This document shows, piece after piece, positions 9,394-18,000 of a DNA stretch of 64,000 nt. Below the pieces are notes generated by a model. That model had not been told where the DNA came from. It did no database searches and saw only the letters and a program-made list of their open reading frames with translations. How positions within the stretch are numbered: position 1 is the first letter of the stretch; every line of letters begins with the position of its first letter. A program made the position numbers and the translations under genes. This DNA is from CAXXFQ01 sp963674475 (lineage in GTDB: Bacteria; Planctomycetota; Planctomycetia; Pirellulales; Thermoguttaceae), in contig CAXXFQ010000024.1 of the NCBI GenBank assembly GCA_963674475.2, positions 372,001 through 436,000 of the forward strand, in the 5' to 3' direction.

Positions 9394-9430
9394 TGTTATA
9401 ACAGTAGGTCAAGCTATTTCCGTGAAATAG
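9394..9430. promoter_or_regulatory. Candidate operators in the divergent promoter
   Basis: Two perfect palindromes sit between the divergent beta-propeller and GntR genes: TGTTATAACA at 9394-9403, and CTATTTC-CGT-GAAATAG at 9414-9430. A second GTTATAAC occurs at 9504-9511. Repetition of the same 8-bp palindrome on both sides of the intergenic region suggests binding sites for the GntR/FCD protein encoded next to it. Assignment to that regulator is an inference. Confidence 0.5.
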
Positions 9431-9457
9431 CCGGAAAGGCATGGTTTATTTGGATAT

Positions 9458-10234
9458 GTGTTGACGAGATGTCGAGAAATGGGTACTATTGTTGAGGGTT
9501 TCCGTTATAACACTTTTGAAGATGAGCGTTTTATCGTGTCTGAAAACCTCAAAGAACGGGCCTATGCCCATATTGTCGACCGAATGGCCCACGGTGCCTT
9601 GCCGCCGGGCAGTCGGTTGTCGAACCGTCGTCTGGCCGGGGAGCTGGGGGTCAGTGTGATCCCGGTCCGCGAGGCGATTTCCCGGCTGGAAAGCGAAGGG
9701 TTCGTCGAATATCAACCGGGCGTCGGCGCGTTCGTCCCGTCGCCCAGTTACGATGAACTGTTGGAAATCTACGATCTCCGCGAGGCGATCGAGTGTCACG
9801 CGATTCGAAAGGTCGCCGAATCGATCACTGAAGCGGATCTTGATCGGCTTGACGACGATCTCGCTTCGATGGCCGAGGTGGCCGACCTTTTGCAAAAGAC
9901 CGATCGCAAGGCCCGGCGGCCGGAATGGTTCGAGCAGTGGACCAGTGCGGACGCCGATTTTCACGACCTTTTCCTTCGAGTCGCCGGAAACCGTCGGGCG
10001 CTTCAAACGGTTCAAAATCTCAGGCAGATGTCGCGGATCTTCGGCACCAAGGTGGCTGGAAAGCCGCTGGCTGAGTTAGTCCGGTCGATCGAGGAACATA
10101 GGCGTATCTTGGAGGCCTTGAAGCGAGGCGATCCCGACCGTGCGTCTCGTGCAATGGCCGAGCACATCCAAAGCGGATGCCGCGTACTCTTGCAGGCCCA
10201 CCATCGAGACCGTCTCGATTCCATGCCCTCGTAA
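9458..10234 (+). CDS. GntR-family regulator, FadR/FCD type
   Basis: The product is at most 258 aa. The N-terminal winged HTH is clear (AYAHIVDRMAHGALPPGSRL, SNRRLAGELGVSVIPVREAI, SRLESEGFVEYQPG), followed by an FCD effector domain (YDLREAIECHAIRK, DFHDLFLRVAGNRR, EEHRRILEALKRGDPDRA). The His and Asp/Glu positions are those that bind metal and carboxylate ligands in this family. Possible starts are ATG 9458, ATG 9479 or GTG 9537 (VSENLKERAY); the last fits family length best and leaves the GTTATAAC box in the leader. It is divergent from the beta-propeller/oxidoreductase/symporter operon and followed after ~80 bases by a DapA-family aldolase. It is probably a repressor of both, responding to a sugar acid such as a sialic- or hexuronate-type compound. 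Confidence 0.85.
   Translation: MLTRCREMGTIVEGFRYNTFEDERFIVSENLKERAYAHIVDRMAHGALPPGSRLSNRRLAGELGVSVIPVREAISRLESEGFVEYQPGVGAFVPSPSYDELLEIYDLREAIECHAIRKVAESITEADLDRLDDDLASMAEVADLLQKTDRKARRPEWFEQWTSADADFHDLFLRVAGNRRALQTVQNLRQMSRIFGTKVAGKPLAELVRSIEEHRRILEALKRGDPDRASRAMAEHIQSGCRVLLQAHHRDRLDSMPS
9504..9513. promoter_or_regulatory. Second GTTATAAC palindrome
   Basis: GTTATAACAC repeats the core of the upstream palindrome (9395-9402). If it is an operator, the GntR gene most likely starts downstream at the GTG of 9537 rather than at the ATG of 9458. The site would then lie in its leader and allow autoregulation. Confidence 0.4.
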
Positions 10235-10315
10235 TAAGATCCCATAACGAAAGAATTCACGTTGTATGGGAGTAAAGCGGCAGTCCGTCTTCCCTTTTAA
10301 AAAAACAAAACACGG

Positions 10316-11245
10316 ATGAATCTTTTCGAAAACACCCCCCCTGCCCCGAAGTCGACGAGCAACGTTCGCGCGGCCCGCCTTATCAGCGCGCTGGGGACCC
10401 CGCTTGATGACGAAGAAAATCTTCACGTCGAAGGACTTGAGCGCCATCTTGAGGAACAATGGGCCAACGGCGTCCGTTCGACTTTTGTCGGCGGGACAAT
10501 GGGGCTTTTGCCTCTGCTTCGGGAAACGACCTACCATGCGCTGGTCGAAAAAAGTGCCGCCTTCTGTCGCGACCGGATCGAATTGCTCGTCGGGGTCGGC
10601 GATACCGGGTTGGCTCGGACGTGCGACCGGATCGACTGGGCCAACCGATTCGAGGTGGACGGCGTCGTGGCGATTACGCCTTACTTTTTACCGTTTTCGC
10701 AAGCAGAGCTGATCGACTACTTTCATCGCCTGGCCGATCGCTCTCGAAACCCGCTTTATGTGTACGACATCCCGGCCCGGACTGGAGTCGCGTTGGAGCT
10801 GGAAACGGCCCTTCGACTCGCGGAGCATCCGAATATCCACGGGATCAAATGTACGCGTGATCTCGATTGGACCGAGGAACTTTTTGCCCGGGTTGATTCC
10901 GAGTTTTGTGTGATTGCTGTGGCGTTGGGTCGGATGGTATCCTGCTTTCAAAAAGGGATGACGCAGCACGTCGACGGGCTTTTCGCTCTTATGCCAAGTT
11001 GGACCGGGCAGATAACCCGGGCAGCCGAAGCGGTCGATTGGGAAACGGTCCAAAGTTACGAGAAGCGGTTTTGCCACTTGCTAGACGTTGTTCGTCGTCA
11101 CGGCTCGTTTGCCACGTACACCGAAATCGTCCGCCTACGCGGAATCCCCGGCAATTACGCACCCGGGCCGCTACGGCGTCTCGAGGAAGCAGCAATCGAG
11201 ACCATACGCAACGACCCGGTTCTCTGGGACATCCCTTCAAAGTAA
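10316..11245 (+). CDS. Dihydrodipicolinate synthase/N-acetylneuraminate lyase family aldolase
   Basis: The product is 309 aa, the usual length of class I (Schiff-base) aldolases of this family. The catalytic tyrosine is in LYVYDIPARTG (Y150) and the Schiff-base lysine in IHGIKCTRDL (K178). The substrate carboxylate loop GTTGE is replaced by GTMGL (residues 60-64), so it is probably not a lysine-biosynthesis DapA and more likely a catabolic lyase for a keto-acid sugar. It lies next to a GntR/FCD regulator and divergent from a symporter operon, consistent with splitting an imported acidic sugar into pyruvate and an aldehyde. The exact substrate is unresolved. Confidence 0.85.
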   Translation: MNLFENTPPAPKSTSNVRAARLISALGTPLDDEENLHVEGLERHLEEQWANGVRSTFVGGTMGLLPLLRETTYHALVEKSAAFCRDRIELLVGVGDTGLARTCDRIDWANRFEVDGVVAITPYFLPFSQAELIDYFHRLADRSRNPLYVYDIPARTGVALELETALRLAEHPNIHGIKCTRDLDWTEELFARVDSEFCVIAVALGRMVSCFQKGMTQHVDGLFALMPSWTGQITRAAEAVDWETVQSYEKRFCHLLDVVRRHGSFATYTEIVRLRGIPGNYAPGPLRRLEEAAIETIRNDPVLWDIPSK

Positions 11246-11329
11246 CCGCATCACGAAGTGCATTGTTGATTTGGTTTTTGGTCGTCGGATAAAGATTGCT
11301 CGGGTTGAATTTCCCGAGGCGATCTAATG

Positions 11330-11697
11330 GGCCGGATGCAACGGCAAAAGCGGGCGATTGGGAGGGAGTCCGCATACGAATCAAGAATGTTGATGAGAAT
11401 TGATCGTGTGGCCCCCTGCCGCTTAGCAGTAATGGAAAAAGAGAAGAGGCTCTGGTACGATGAGGCTTTCAGCGATGGCAGCCAGCTCTGACTCCGCAGT
11501 CACCGCCAAAAAGACCGACTGAAAAATCGCCTTCATCGCCTTCATTGCCTTGCCTCGTCAAAGGTTAACTAGATGACAAGCAATTGTACCCCACTGAAAT
11601 GGCCGCCAAAAAAGCCTTCTGGCTGTTCCAAGTGAGAGTCGATGGTTTTAGGCCAGTCTGACCCGACAAAATGACAATTCGAATTCGCTCAAGTTGT
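11330..11697 (-). repeat. Composite dispersed repeat, copy 2 (B half only)
   Basis: Reverse-oriented match to the B half of the repeat at 60175-60553 and 32107-32490. It includes the block ending in the CAGTCTGACC segment and the CTCTTTTTCCAT segment seen in copy 3. It carries a 9-bp internal duplication (GAAGGCGAT twice in reverse orientation) absent from copy 4. It lacks the A half: homology stops at CTCAAGT (11691-11697), just upstream of the FAD oxidoreductase start at 11763. Confidence 0.7.
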
Positions 11698-11762
11698 CAA
11701 GAATAGAAGCTTTTGATTTTTCGCCAATAAACGATAACCCCGCCCGCTTGAGGTCTTGTACC

Positions 11763-14489
11763 GTGCGACGTTTCATCATCTTGGGATCGGTCCTGGCTCT
11801 TTTTCTGACCGTATCGACCACCCTTTTTGCCACCGACACCAGGTCGGCCGATTTTCAGTCGGCTGACTACGAAGGCGAAAACCCGTACGAGCCGATTCAA
11901 AAGGTTTATGAAACCGACCTGCTCATCGTTGGTGGATCGAGTGCCGGAACGGCCGCGGCGCTGACGGCCGGACGATTGGAGGTCGATACCATTTGGACAC
12001 TTCGTGCGCCGCGCGACATCGGCGGGCTTTCGACCAACGTCATCAATCCGGACACCGATATAGCGGTTCATCATCTGGGCGGTTATGCAATGGAACTCGA
12101 TACGGTTGCCCGATACAAAGGGGGGAGAAACGCGCACAGTCAAGGTTGGCTTTCCCCGTTCCACCATTTCTTCAACTACACCAAAAAAGAGGTCGATCGG
12201 CTCGACTCGTTGACGATCCTCTCGAATCTCTATCCGGTAAAAGTGGTCAAGGACCGAACTAAAATCGTCGAGGTCGTTTTTGGACACCGTCTCAAGCAGG
12301 GGTGTCAAATCACCGTACGGCCAAAGATGGTAATCGACGCCGAAATCGAGGGCGACTTGACTCATCTGTCCGGTGTGTCGACCACTCTTTGCCGGGAAGG
12401 TCGCAGTGCGAGTGACGATCCAACGCGTGACAACGAATCGTACGCCGGAAAGATTTTTACCAAATCCAAACTTATTGGCGACTCGGTCATCATCTCCGGC
12501 GGCCCGGAGCTTTTGCCCGGCTCGACCAATGAGCCGGATAAAAAACCGGCAACGATGGCGTACAGCGCCGGGGTTTCGCTGCAAGACTTTGGCACGGGGG
12601 ACGCCAATAGCCCGTGGGTACTCAAGCGAGAGCCGAAAGGATACAGGGCCGACGAGTTTGATTGGTGGAAAAACCATATCTATGGCGTCACCCTGGGCCA
12701 ACACCATCGCCGGTGGGATTTCGACAGGTACCTCAGCGTCGTCGAGGGCTGGCGATTGCCTGACGGACGTCACGTGCTCGAAAGTTTTGATATCCGCGAC
12801 CGCGAAGCGAACGAAAAAATCCACATACAAAAAACACTCTGCAAGCTTTATCATCTTCAACACGTCAAGAAGAAGTACCATTACGGGCTTTCTCGATACG
12901 ATTTTCATGAAGGGCTTGCTCCAAAATATCGGCTGTCCGACTTTGGCACTACGACCAACGCGGGCGACGCGCCGTTACCCGGGTTGATCTACATGCGTGA
13001 AGGCCGCCGGATGGTGAACGATCATGTTTATGGCGGAAAACTTATCGAAGACGACGGTTCGGGCCGTCTCTATCAAAAACGATATTGGCATCGGCGGGCC
13101 GCCTATTTCAACGCAATGGTGATCGACATCCACGGTGTCCATAAAGAGTTCGTCCCGGAAAGCGGACCGGAGGGGATGCAGTTTCCGCGGTTGGCCGGTT
13201 ACCCCAATTTCGGCGTGCCATGCATTCCGGCCGATGTTTTTATTCCTCGCGAATCCGAGGCGACCAACCTTTTGGTCGCTTCGGCCGGCGCATACACCCA
13301 CCAGGCCTATGCGGCGTTTCCACGGATGGAAACCGGTCGAGTGCTCCAGGGCCATGCCTGCGCGATGATTGCACAATTGGCACTTGAAGAGAATATCCCG
13401 CCGCGAAAAGTCGATATCCGCCGCGTTCAGATCGCAAACCTGATCGAAAACGCCCAATCGCTTGTCTATTTCGACGACACGATTCCAGGAACCTATAACC
13501 ACCTCGTCAATCAGATGCTCGGCTGCCGCCAGGTTCCCGAACAAAACACCGGCGACGTCTTCCAAAACGAATCATCCCTGACTGCGGCTGAGGCCAAAAA
13601 ATATCTGGCTTCACTTTTCATGAACCATACCGAAAAGCCGATGGACCAAGCGGTATTCGACAAGGCGGTTGAACATTTAACAAAATCACCCGTTTCACGA
13701 ATCGATCTGATACGGTCGCTTGGACAGCTTCTTTTGACCGAGCAAAATCCAAAAGAATCGGCCGATAACCGACGCGATCTCAATGAAACCGTCCGAAAAT
13801 TCAACGATTGCGGCTGGACCGACTTGGATTTATCGCAAAAGGAAAGCTTTGAAAAGCCGATCCGATTTTCGGAATTTAAACGACTCTGTTACAACGGACT
13901 TTTTGGCTCGATTGCCCCGGAAACCGTTCGTCCGGTCCGCTTCGACAAAACGTTGGCCTATGACACGTTCAGTCGAGCCAACGGCCCACTCGACAAGCTG
14001 GAATCAGGACATAAAGTCACCCAAACCGGCGACTGGACCGTGCACGGCGGTTCGACCATGATCGACAAAAAGAATGCTTCGGGACTTCTTCTGGTTGATG
14101 CCGGCCAGCCGAACTACACCGTATGCGTCGATCTGTTTCTGAACCAGACACCTTTGCCGGCAGTTGCCGGGTTGGTCGTTCGAGCCGAAGATGGCCAGAA
14201 CATGCAACGATTCCTGCTGAAAACCGTGGGCGAGGAGCTTTTGGTTGAAATCGAAACGATTGCCAACGGCCAAGTTGAAAACAATGTTTCAATACCGGTC
14301 CGGTCAATCCGGCGCGGGTGGGAACTTGCCATTCAAGCCAACGGGCCGAAGCTGACTTATTACCTAGGCGGCAAGCCGATACACATCGGTTGGCGATCCC
14401 GATTTCAAAATGCGACCCAAGTCGGGTTAATCAACGAAAGTGGGAAACCGAGCATCTTTGATAATTTTCAAGTCATCGCCAATTACTGA
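11763..14489 (+). CDS. Secreted FAD-dependent oxidoreductase with C-terminal beta-sandwich
   Basis: GTG at 11763 is chosen because a signal peptide (RRFIILGSVLALFLTVSTT) begins there and GAGG lies 9 bases upstream. The upstream ATG at 11694 lies at the edge of a dispersed repeat. The product is about 908 aa. The FAD fingerprint is GGSSAG (residues 57-62, in ETDLLIVGGSSAGTAAA). An oxidoreductase body to about residue 750 follows, including a second nucleotide-contact motif (LLVASAGAYTHQAYAAFPRM). The last ~160 residues start at TFSRANGPLDKLESG and form a LamG/3-keto-disaccharide-hydrolase-like jelly roll, probably for glycan binding. The segment TRSADFQSADYEG just after the signal peptide looks like a translated interspersed palindrome. 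The protein is probably exported and acts on a sugar. Confidence 0.8.
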   Translation: MRRFIILGSVLALFLTVSTTLFATDTRSADFQSADYEGENPYEPIQKVYETDLLIVGGSSAGTAAALTAGRLEVDTIWTLRAPRDIGGLSTNVINPDTDIAVHHLGGYAMELDTVARYKGGRNAHSQGWLSPFHHFFNYTKKEVDRLDSLTILSNLYPVKVVKDRTKIVEVVFGHRLKQGCQITVRPKMVIDAEIEGDLTHLSGVSTTLCREGRSASDDPTRDNESYAGKIFTKSKLIGDSVIISGGPELLPGSTNEPDKKPATMAYSAGVSLQDFGTGDANSPWVLKREPKGYRADEFDWWKNHIYGVTLGQHHRRWDFDRYLSVVEGWRLPDGRHVLESFDIRDREANEKIHIQKTLCKLYHLQHVKKKYHYGLSRYDFHEGLAPKYRLSDFGTTTNAGDAPLPGLIYMREGRRMVNDHVYGGKLIEDDGSGRLYQKRYWHRRAAYFNAMVIDIHGVHKEFVPESGPEGMQFPRLAGYPNFGVPCIPADVFIPRESEATNLLVASAGAYTHQAYAAFPRMETGRVLQGHACAMIAQLALEENIPPRKVDIRRVQIANLIENAQSLVYFDDTIPGTYNHLVNQMLGCRQVPEQNTGDVFQNESSLTAAEAKKYLASLFMNHTEKPMDQAVFDKAVEHLTKSPVSRIDLIRSLGQLLLTEQNPKESADNRRDLNETVRKFNDCGWTDLDLSQKESFEKPIRFSEFKRLCYNGLFGSIAPETVRPVRFDKTLAYDTFSRANGPLDKLESGHKVTQTGDWTVHGGSTMIDKKNASGLLLVDAGQPNYTVCVDLFLNQTPLPAVAGLVVRAEDGQNMQRFLLKTVGEELLVEIETIANGQVENNVSIPVRSIRRGWELAIQANGPKLTYYLGGKPIHIGWRSRFQNATQVGLINESGKPSIFDNFQVIANY

Positions 14490-14644
14490 GGTTCGCACAA
14501 GAAGTGACTCGAGAGTTTCCGGACGAGGAACCAAGTTTTCTGAGAAATGCCTCGAATCGATGGGTTCACTACTTATGCGAAAGGCAATAAAACAAAAAAC
14601 AAGGATATGTTCTTGTTTCGGTTTTCGATCTTCCGCCAGCCATC

Positions 14645-14670
14645 GGTAACCCCTCCAGGAAGTGCGTTGG
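14645..14670 (+). repeat. Short dispersed repeat, copy a
   Basis: GTAACCCCTCCAGGAAGTGC matches, with one substitution, the segments at 42374-42415 and (reverse) 60604-60645. It lies ~70 bases from an IS3 end remnant. Confidence 0.5.
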
Positions 14671-14736
14671 GGTTGATGGCCTAGCCTTGCTTGATGGAGG
14701 AGGCGATGGCTGGTGATGGGATTGGGGGCAAGCTCA

Positions 14737-14789
14737 GGGCTCTGGATACTCGCATACCACATGGACCAGTTTTTGAATAGTAGGCCAGC
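14737..14789 (-). mobile_element. IS3-family left-end remnant
   Basis: 53 bp match, in reverse orientation with two differences, the left terminus of the three complete IS3 copies (for example 28834-28886). The match begins exactly at the TGGCC terminus and directly abuts the RHS remnant. An IS probably landed in an RHS gene and was then almost entirely deleted. Confidence 0.7.
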
Positions 14790-15000
14790 GGGTTTCGTCG
14801 AGGGTGCCGGAAACGTAGGTCTTCTTGACCGTGCGATGGTGTTGCCCGTCGTACTCGTACTTGGCAACGGTCGTCGCGCCGTCGGCCACCTTGACCAGCC
14901 GGTTCCACGCGTCGTAGGTGTACGTGTAGTGCGCCGCGAAGTCGGCGAGCTTCGGCATTGTCGTCATGTTCCCGGCCGCGTCGTGCACGACATGGGGCGA
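14790..15000 (-). pseudogene. RHS/YD-repeat protein remnant
   Basis: The minus frame reads HDAAGNMTTMPKL, then YTYTYDAWNRLVKVADG and YEYDGQHHRTVKKTYV. These are textbook RHS/YD repeats (DAAGN, YDAWNRLV, YEYDG..R). Only about 70 codons remain, cut at one side by the IS3 end at 14789 and at the other near the 3' end of the giant surface-protein gene. It is a degraded piece of a polymorphic-toxin or wall-associated RHS gene and not expressed as a functional protein. Confidence 0.75.
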
Positions 15001-15032
15001 TGATGAGTCGATCTGGGTGAAATGGATGTTTT

Positions 15033-18000
15033 CTACTGGCTCAATTCATACTCACTCCAAACGGCGTCGATCGCGGTGGTTGAATTCTCCTTTTCGTCGG
15101 CCTCTTCCTCTCGCCTTTGGTTGTCGGCATCCATCGAAACGGCCAGAAAAATTATCTCCGTTGAATTGTCTGATTGGGAAGTGGTACACCCGGAACCAGA
15201 ATTGTCGTTGGTTTGCTCTTCCCGCTGAAACGGAAAATCAAACGGGTATTCCGTCCGTCCGTCCAGGTCAGTCTTATTGACCTTATAGCTACCAATCATG
15301 CCAATGATATCTTTGATGTCGACCAGGCCGTTGCGATCGAAGTCGGCGGCCCAGACATCGTCTAATGTCGACTCGCCGGGCACGTTTTTGTAAACGCCAA
15401 TCAATCGAATGATGTCTTTAATGTCGACCTGGCCGTCACGATCAAGGTCGTGCAGTTTGGGCCAAAGCTCTACGGTTGCCGGGGTCGACTCGGTCATGGT
15501 AATAGTTGCGTCTCCACCAAACGAGGATGCCGTGAATTGGTCGAAGGCGAATTCAATATCGATCGCTTCGGCATATCCGTCGGTTGGCGACGCAGGCATG
15601 GCTGAAGCCCCGGGAACCGGTTTCATCGGCACTCGACCCAAGAGAACCGGTTGGTCAATTCCCAGGCCACCGGTTGTAGTCGTTCCGGAAAAGGAAACCG
15701 TTCCGTTGTCCGTATCGACGTTCATGAAAGTGGAAGCCACGCCCCCGCCAAATTCAAACAGATCCATCTCGGGCGCAAAATAGGTTTCCGGGTAATCCAG
15801 AGTCACGTCAAACGTGCCGACTCCACTGTGATTGACCGTTCCCCAAATCTCGAGCCAACATTCGGTCCATTCGTCAATCCAATCGATACTCTTCGGAATG
15901 GCCGAAGCCTGGCCCAGCGCGTCGGTCCAAGACTCCTCGCCCCATTGACAAATTCTCAAGTGAGATTGCCAGGAAAACAAAGGTGTTGTTGCGTGTTGCG
16001 ACTCGTACGCACCGATATCAACTGAAATCGAAATGATTCGAGGTTGCTCAGCAATATCAGTCAGAAGCGGAGCTCCGGCCGCATCAACTGCCAAGCTACT
16101 ATTCCCCGCGTCAATTGCCGGACTCTTCGGCAAAAGCCGATAATCATTTCCTTCCGAATCAATAAACAGCGGATCGATCGGCGAAGAGGGGAAGCCAACC
16201 AGATTGCCACTGACGCCATTGACCAGAGTCGACTGGCCTGTCCCATCGCCGATCAGGTTATGAGAACCGGACAGTGTGCCTAACCATAAATAAAAATCCG
16301 GTCCGGATGAAGCCTTGTTTTCAGCAACAATCGTGTTGTTCAATGTTGCCGTTGAAGAATCGCCGCAGTTGTATATTCCACCACCACGGCTGCCTGCTCC
16401 GGTGCCTGAGTTGTCTGCGAGAGTAGAGTTGGTGATTGCAAGCGTCTTAATGTTATAGATCCCGCCGCCATTACAAGTGACTGAGTTATTCGTAAGTGTG
16501 GAGTTGGTGACTATCACTTTCTTCCAGTTATAAATTCCCCCGCCGCAGATAGCCGAATTACTTGAGAGCGTGGAATTCATGACTGTCACGGTACCCTCGG
16601 CGTTGAAAATACCTCCGCCACTTCTGGATGAGTTGCTTATGAATAGGGAGTCTGAGAATGTCGCCGTACCACCACGGTTATGAATTCCACCGCCGCCGTA
16701 GCTAGCCTTGTTTTCAGAGAGGGATGAGTTAATGACCGTTACGGTTCCACGGTTGTGAATTCCACCGCCGCCATTGTCGTACTTGGTGCCGTCAGCCGAG
16801 TTTTTGGAGAGCGTAGAGTTGGCAATCGTAATCTCTCCATAGTTGTATAGCCCCCCGCCGCTGCCTTGTTCTCCTGTGGCGGAGTTTCCTGTGAGCGTGG
16901 AGTTCGTGATCGCAAGCTGCCCCAAGTTGAAAATTCCCCCGCCACTGCCGTGCTCTCCAATGGCCGAGTTTTCCGTAACCGAAGCGTTTGTAACCGTTAG
17001 AGTGCCTAAGTTGCATATTCCGGCGCCTTTGCCGGCTAAACCGCCGGTTATGGTTATCCCGCTGAGGCTGGCGACAACACTTGGCAAGATCGAGAAAACA
17101 CGGTTTTGACTTTCAGCATCAAACACTAGAGATTCGGCTCCGGGACCTTCGACACTTAGATTACCCAAGATTGCCAGTTCACCATCGTCTAGCAAAATCG
17201 TCCCACATAAGCCGTCGGCGAATTGGATCTTATCCTGTTCACTGAAGGAACCGGCCACGGCATCTCCCACCGGCTGATTGAGGTTGGCTGCTTCGAACGC
17301 TTCAAGGAAAGTCAAGACACCATCGCAGGCGATCGTATTATCCAGGCTTTCTACCGTGTAAGTTTGGGCAGAAGTGCCCTCCGATGCACCTTCCACAGCT
17401 CCAAGGTCAATCGTCCCGTTTTGAACTCGATGGTTGCCGTACAAGTCTATGGTGAGGGGGTGTCCCGCCGGGTCCAGCGCTAGGTTGTTATCGCCCGCAT
17501 TGATTGCGGGAGACCCGGGCATGAGGTAGTAGCCCCATTGGCCATTATCGAATTGGGTCCAATCGCTCAACATGGGATCGATCGGCGAAGAAGAGGTGCC
17601 AATCAAGTTGTCGTTGTCGCTATTGAACAAGGTCACCTCGCTCGACACCTTGCCTATCAAGTTATGGGAACCAGACAGCTTGTTGTGGACAAGATGGATA
17701 TCTGGTCCATACGAATCCCCGTTCCCGGCCACAATGGTGTTATTCAGTGTCGCCAGTGTCGATTTGCCATAGGAGTTATAAACGCCTCCGCCGCGACTAG
17801 CTATTCCGACGGCCGAATTTCCCGTAAGAGTGGAGTTCGTGACCGTAAGGGTTCCATGGTTGTAAACTCCTCCACCACCACAGTGATAGTTGCTGTTGTC
17901 AGCCGAGTTACCAGCGATCGTGGAGTTCGTGATCGTTAGTGTGCCGTAATGATTATAAATCCCGCCGCCGCCACTTTCGGATTCGGTGCCGACAGCTGAA

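Noticed and set aside
11697..12908. 403-codon minus-strand frame
   Set aside because: Antisense to the FAD oxidoreductase with a clear signal peptide and nucleotide-binding motif on the other strand.
14645..14670. Integron attC-like site
   Set aside because: GTAAC/GTTG ends are vaguely suggestive, but there is no integrase, no cassette array and no convincing paired core sites.
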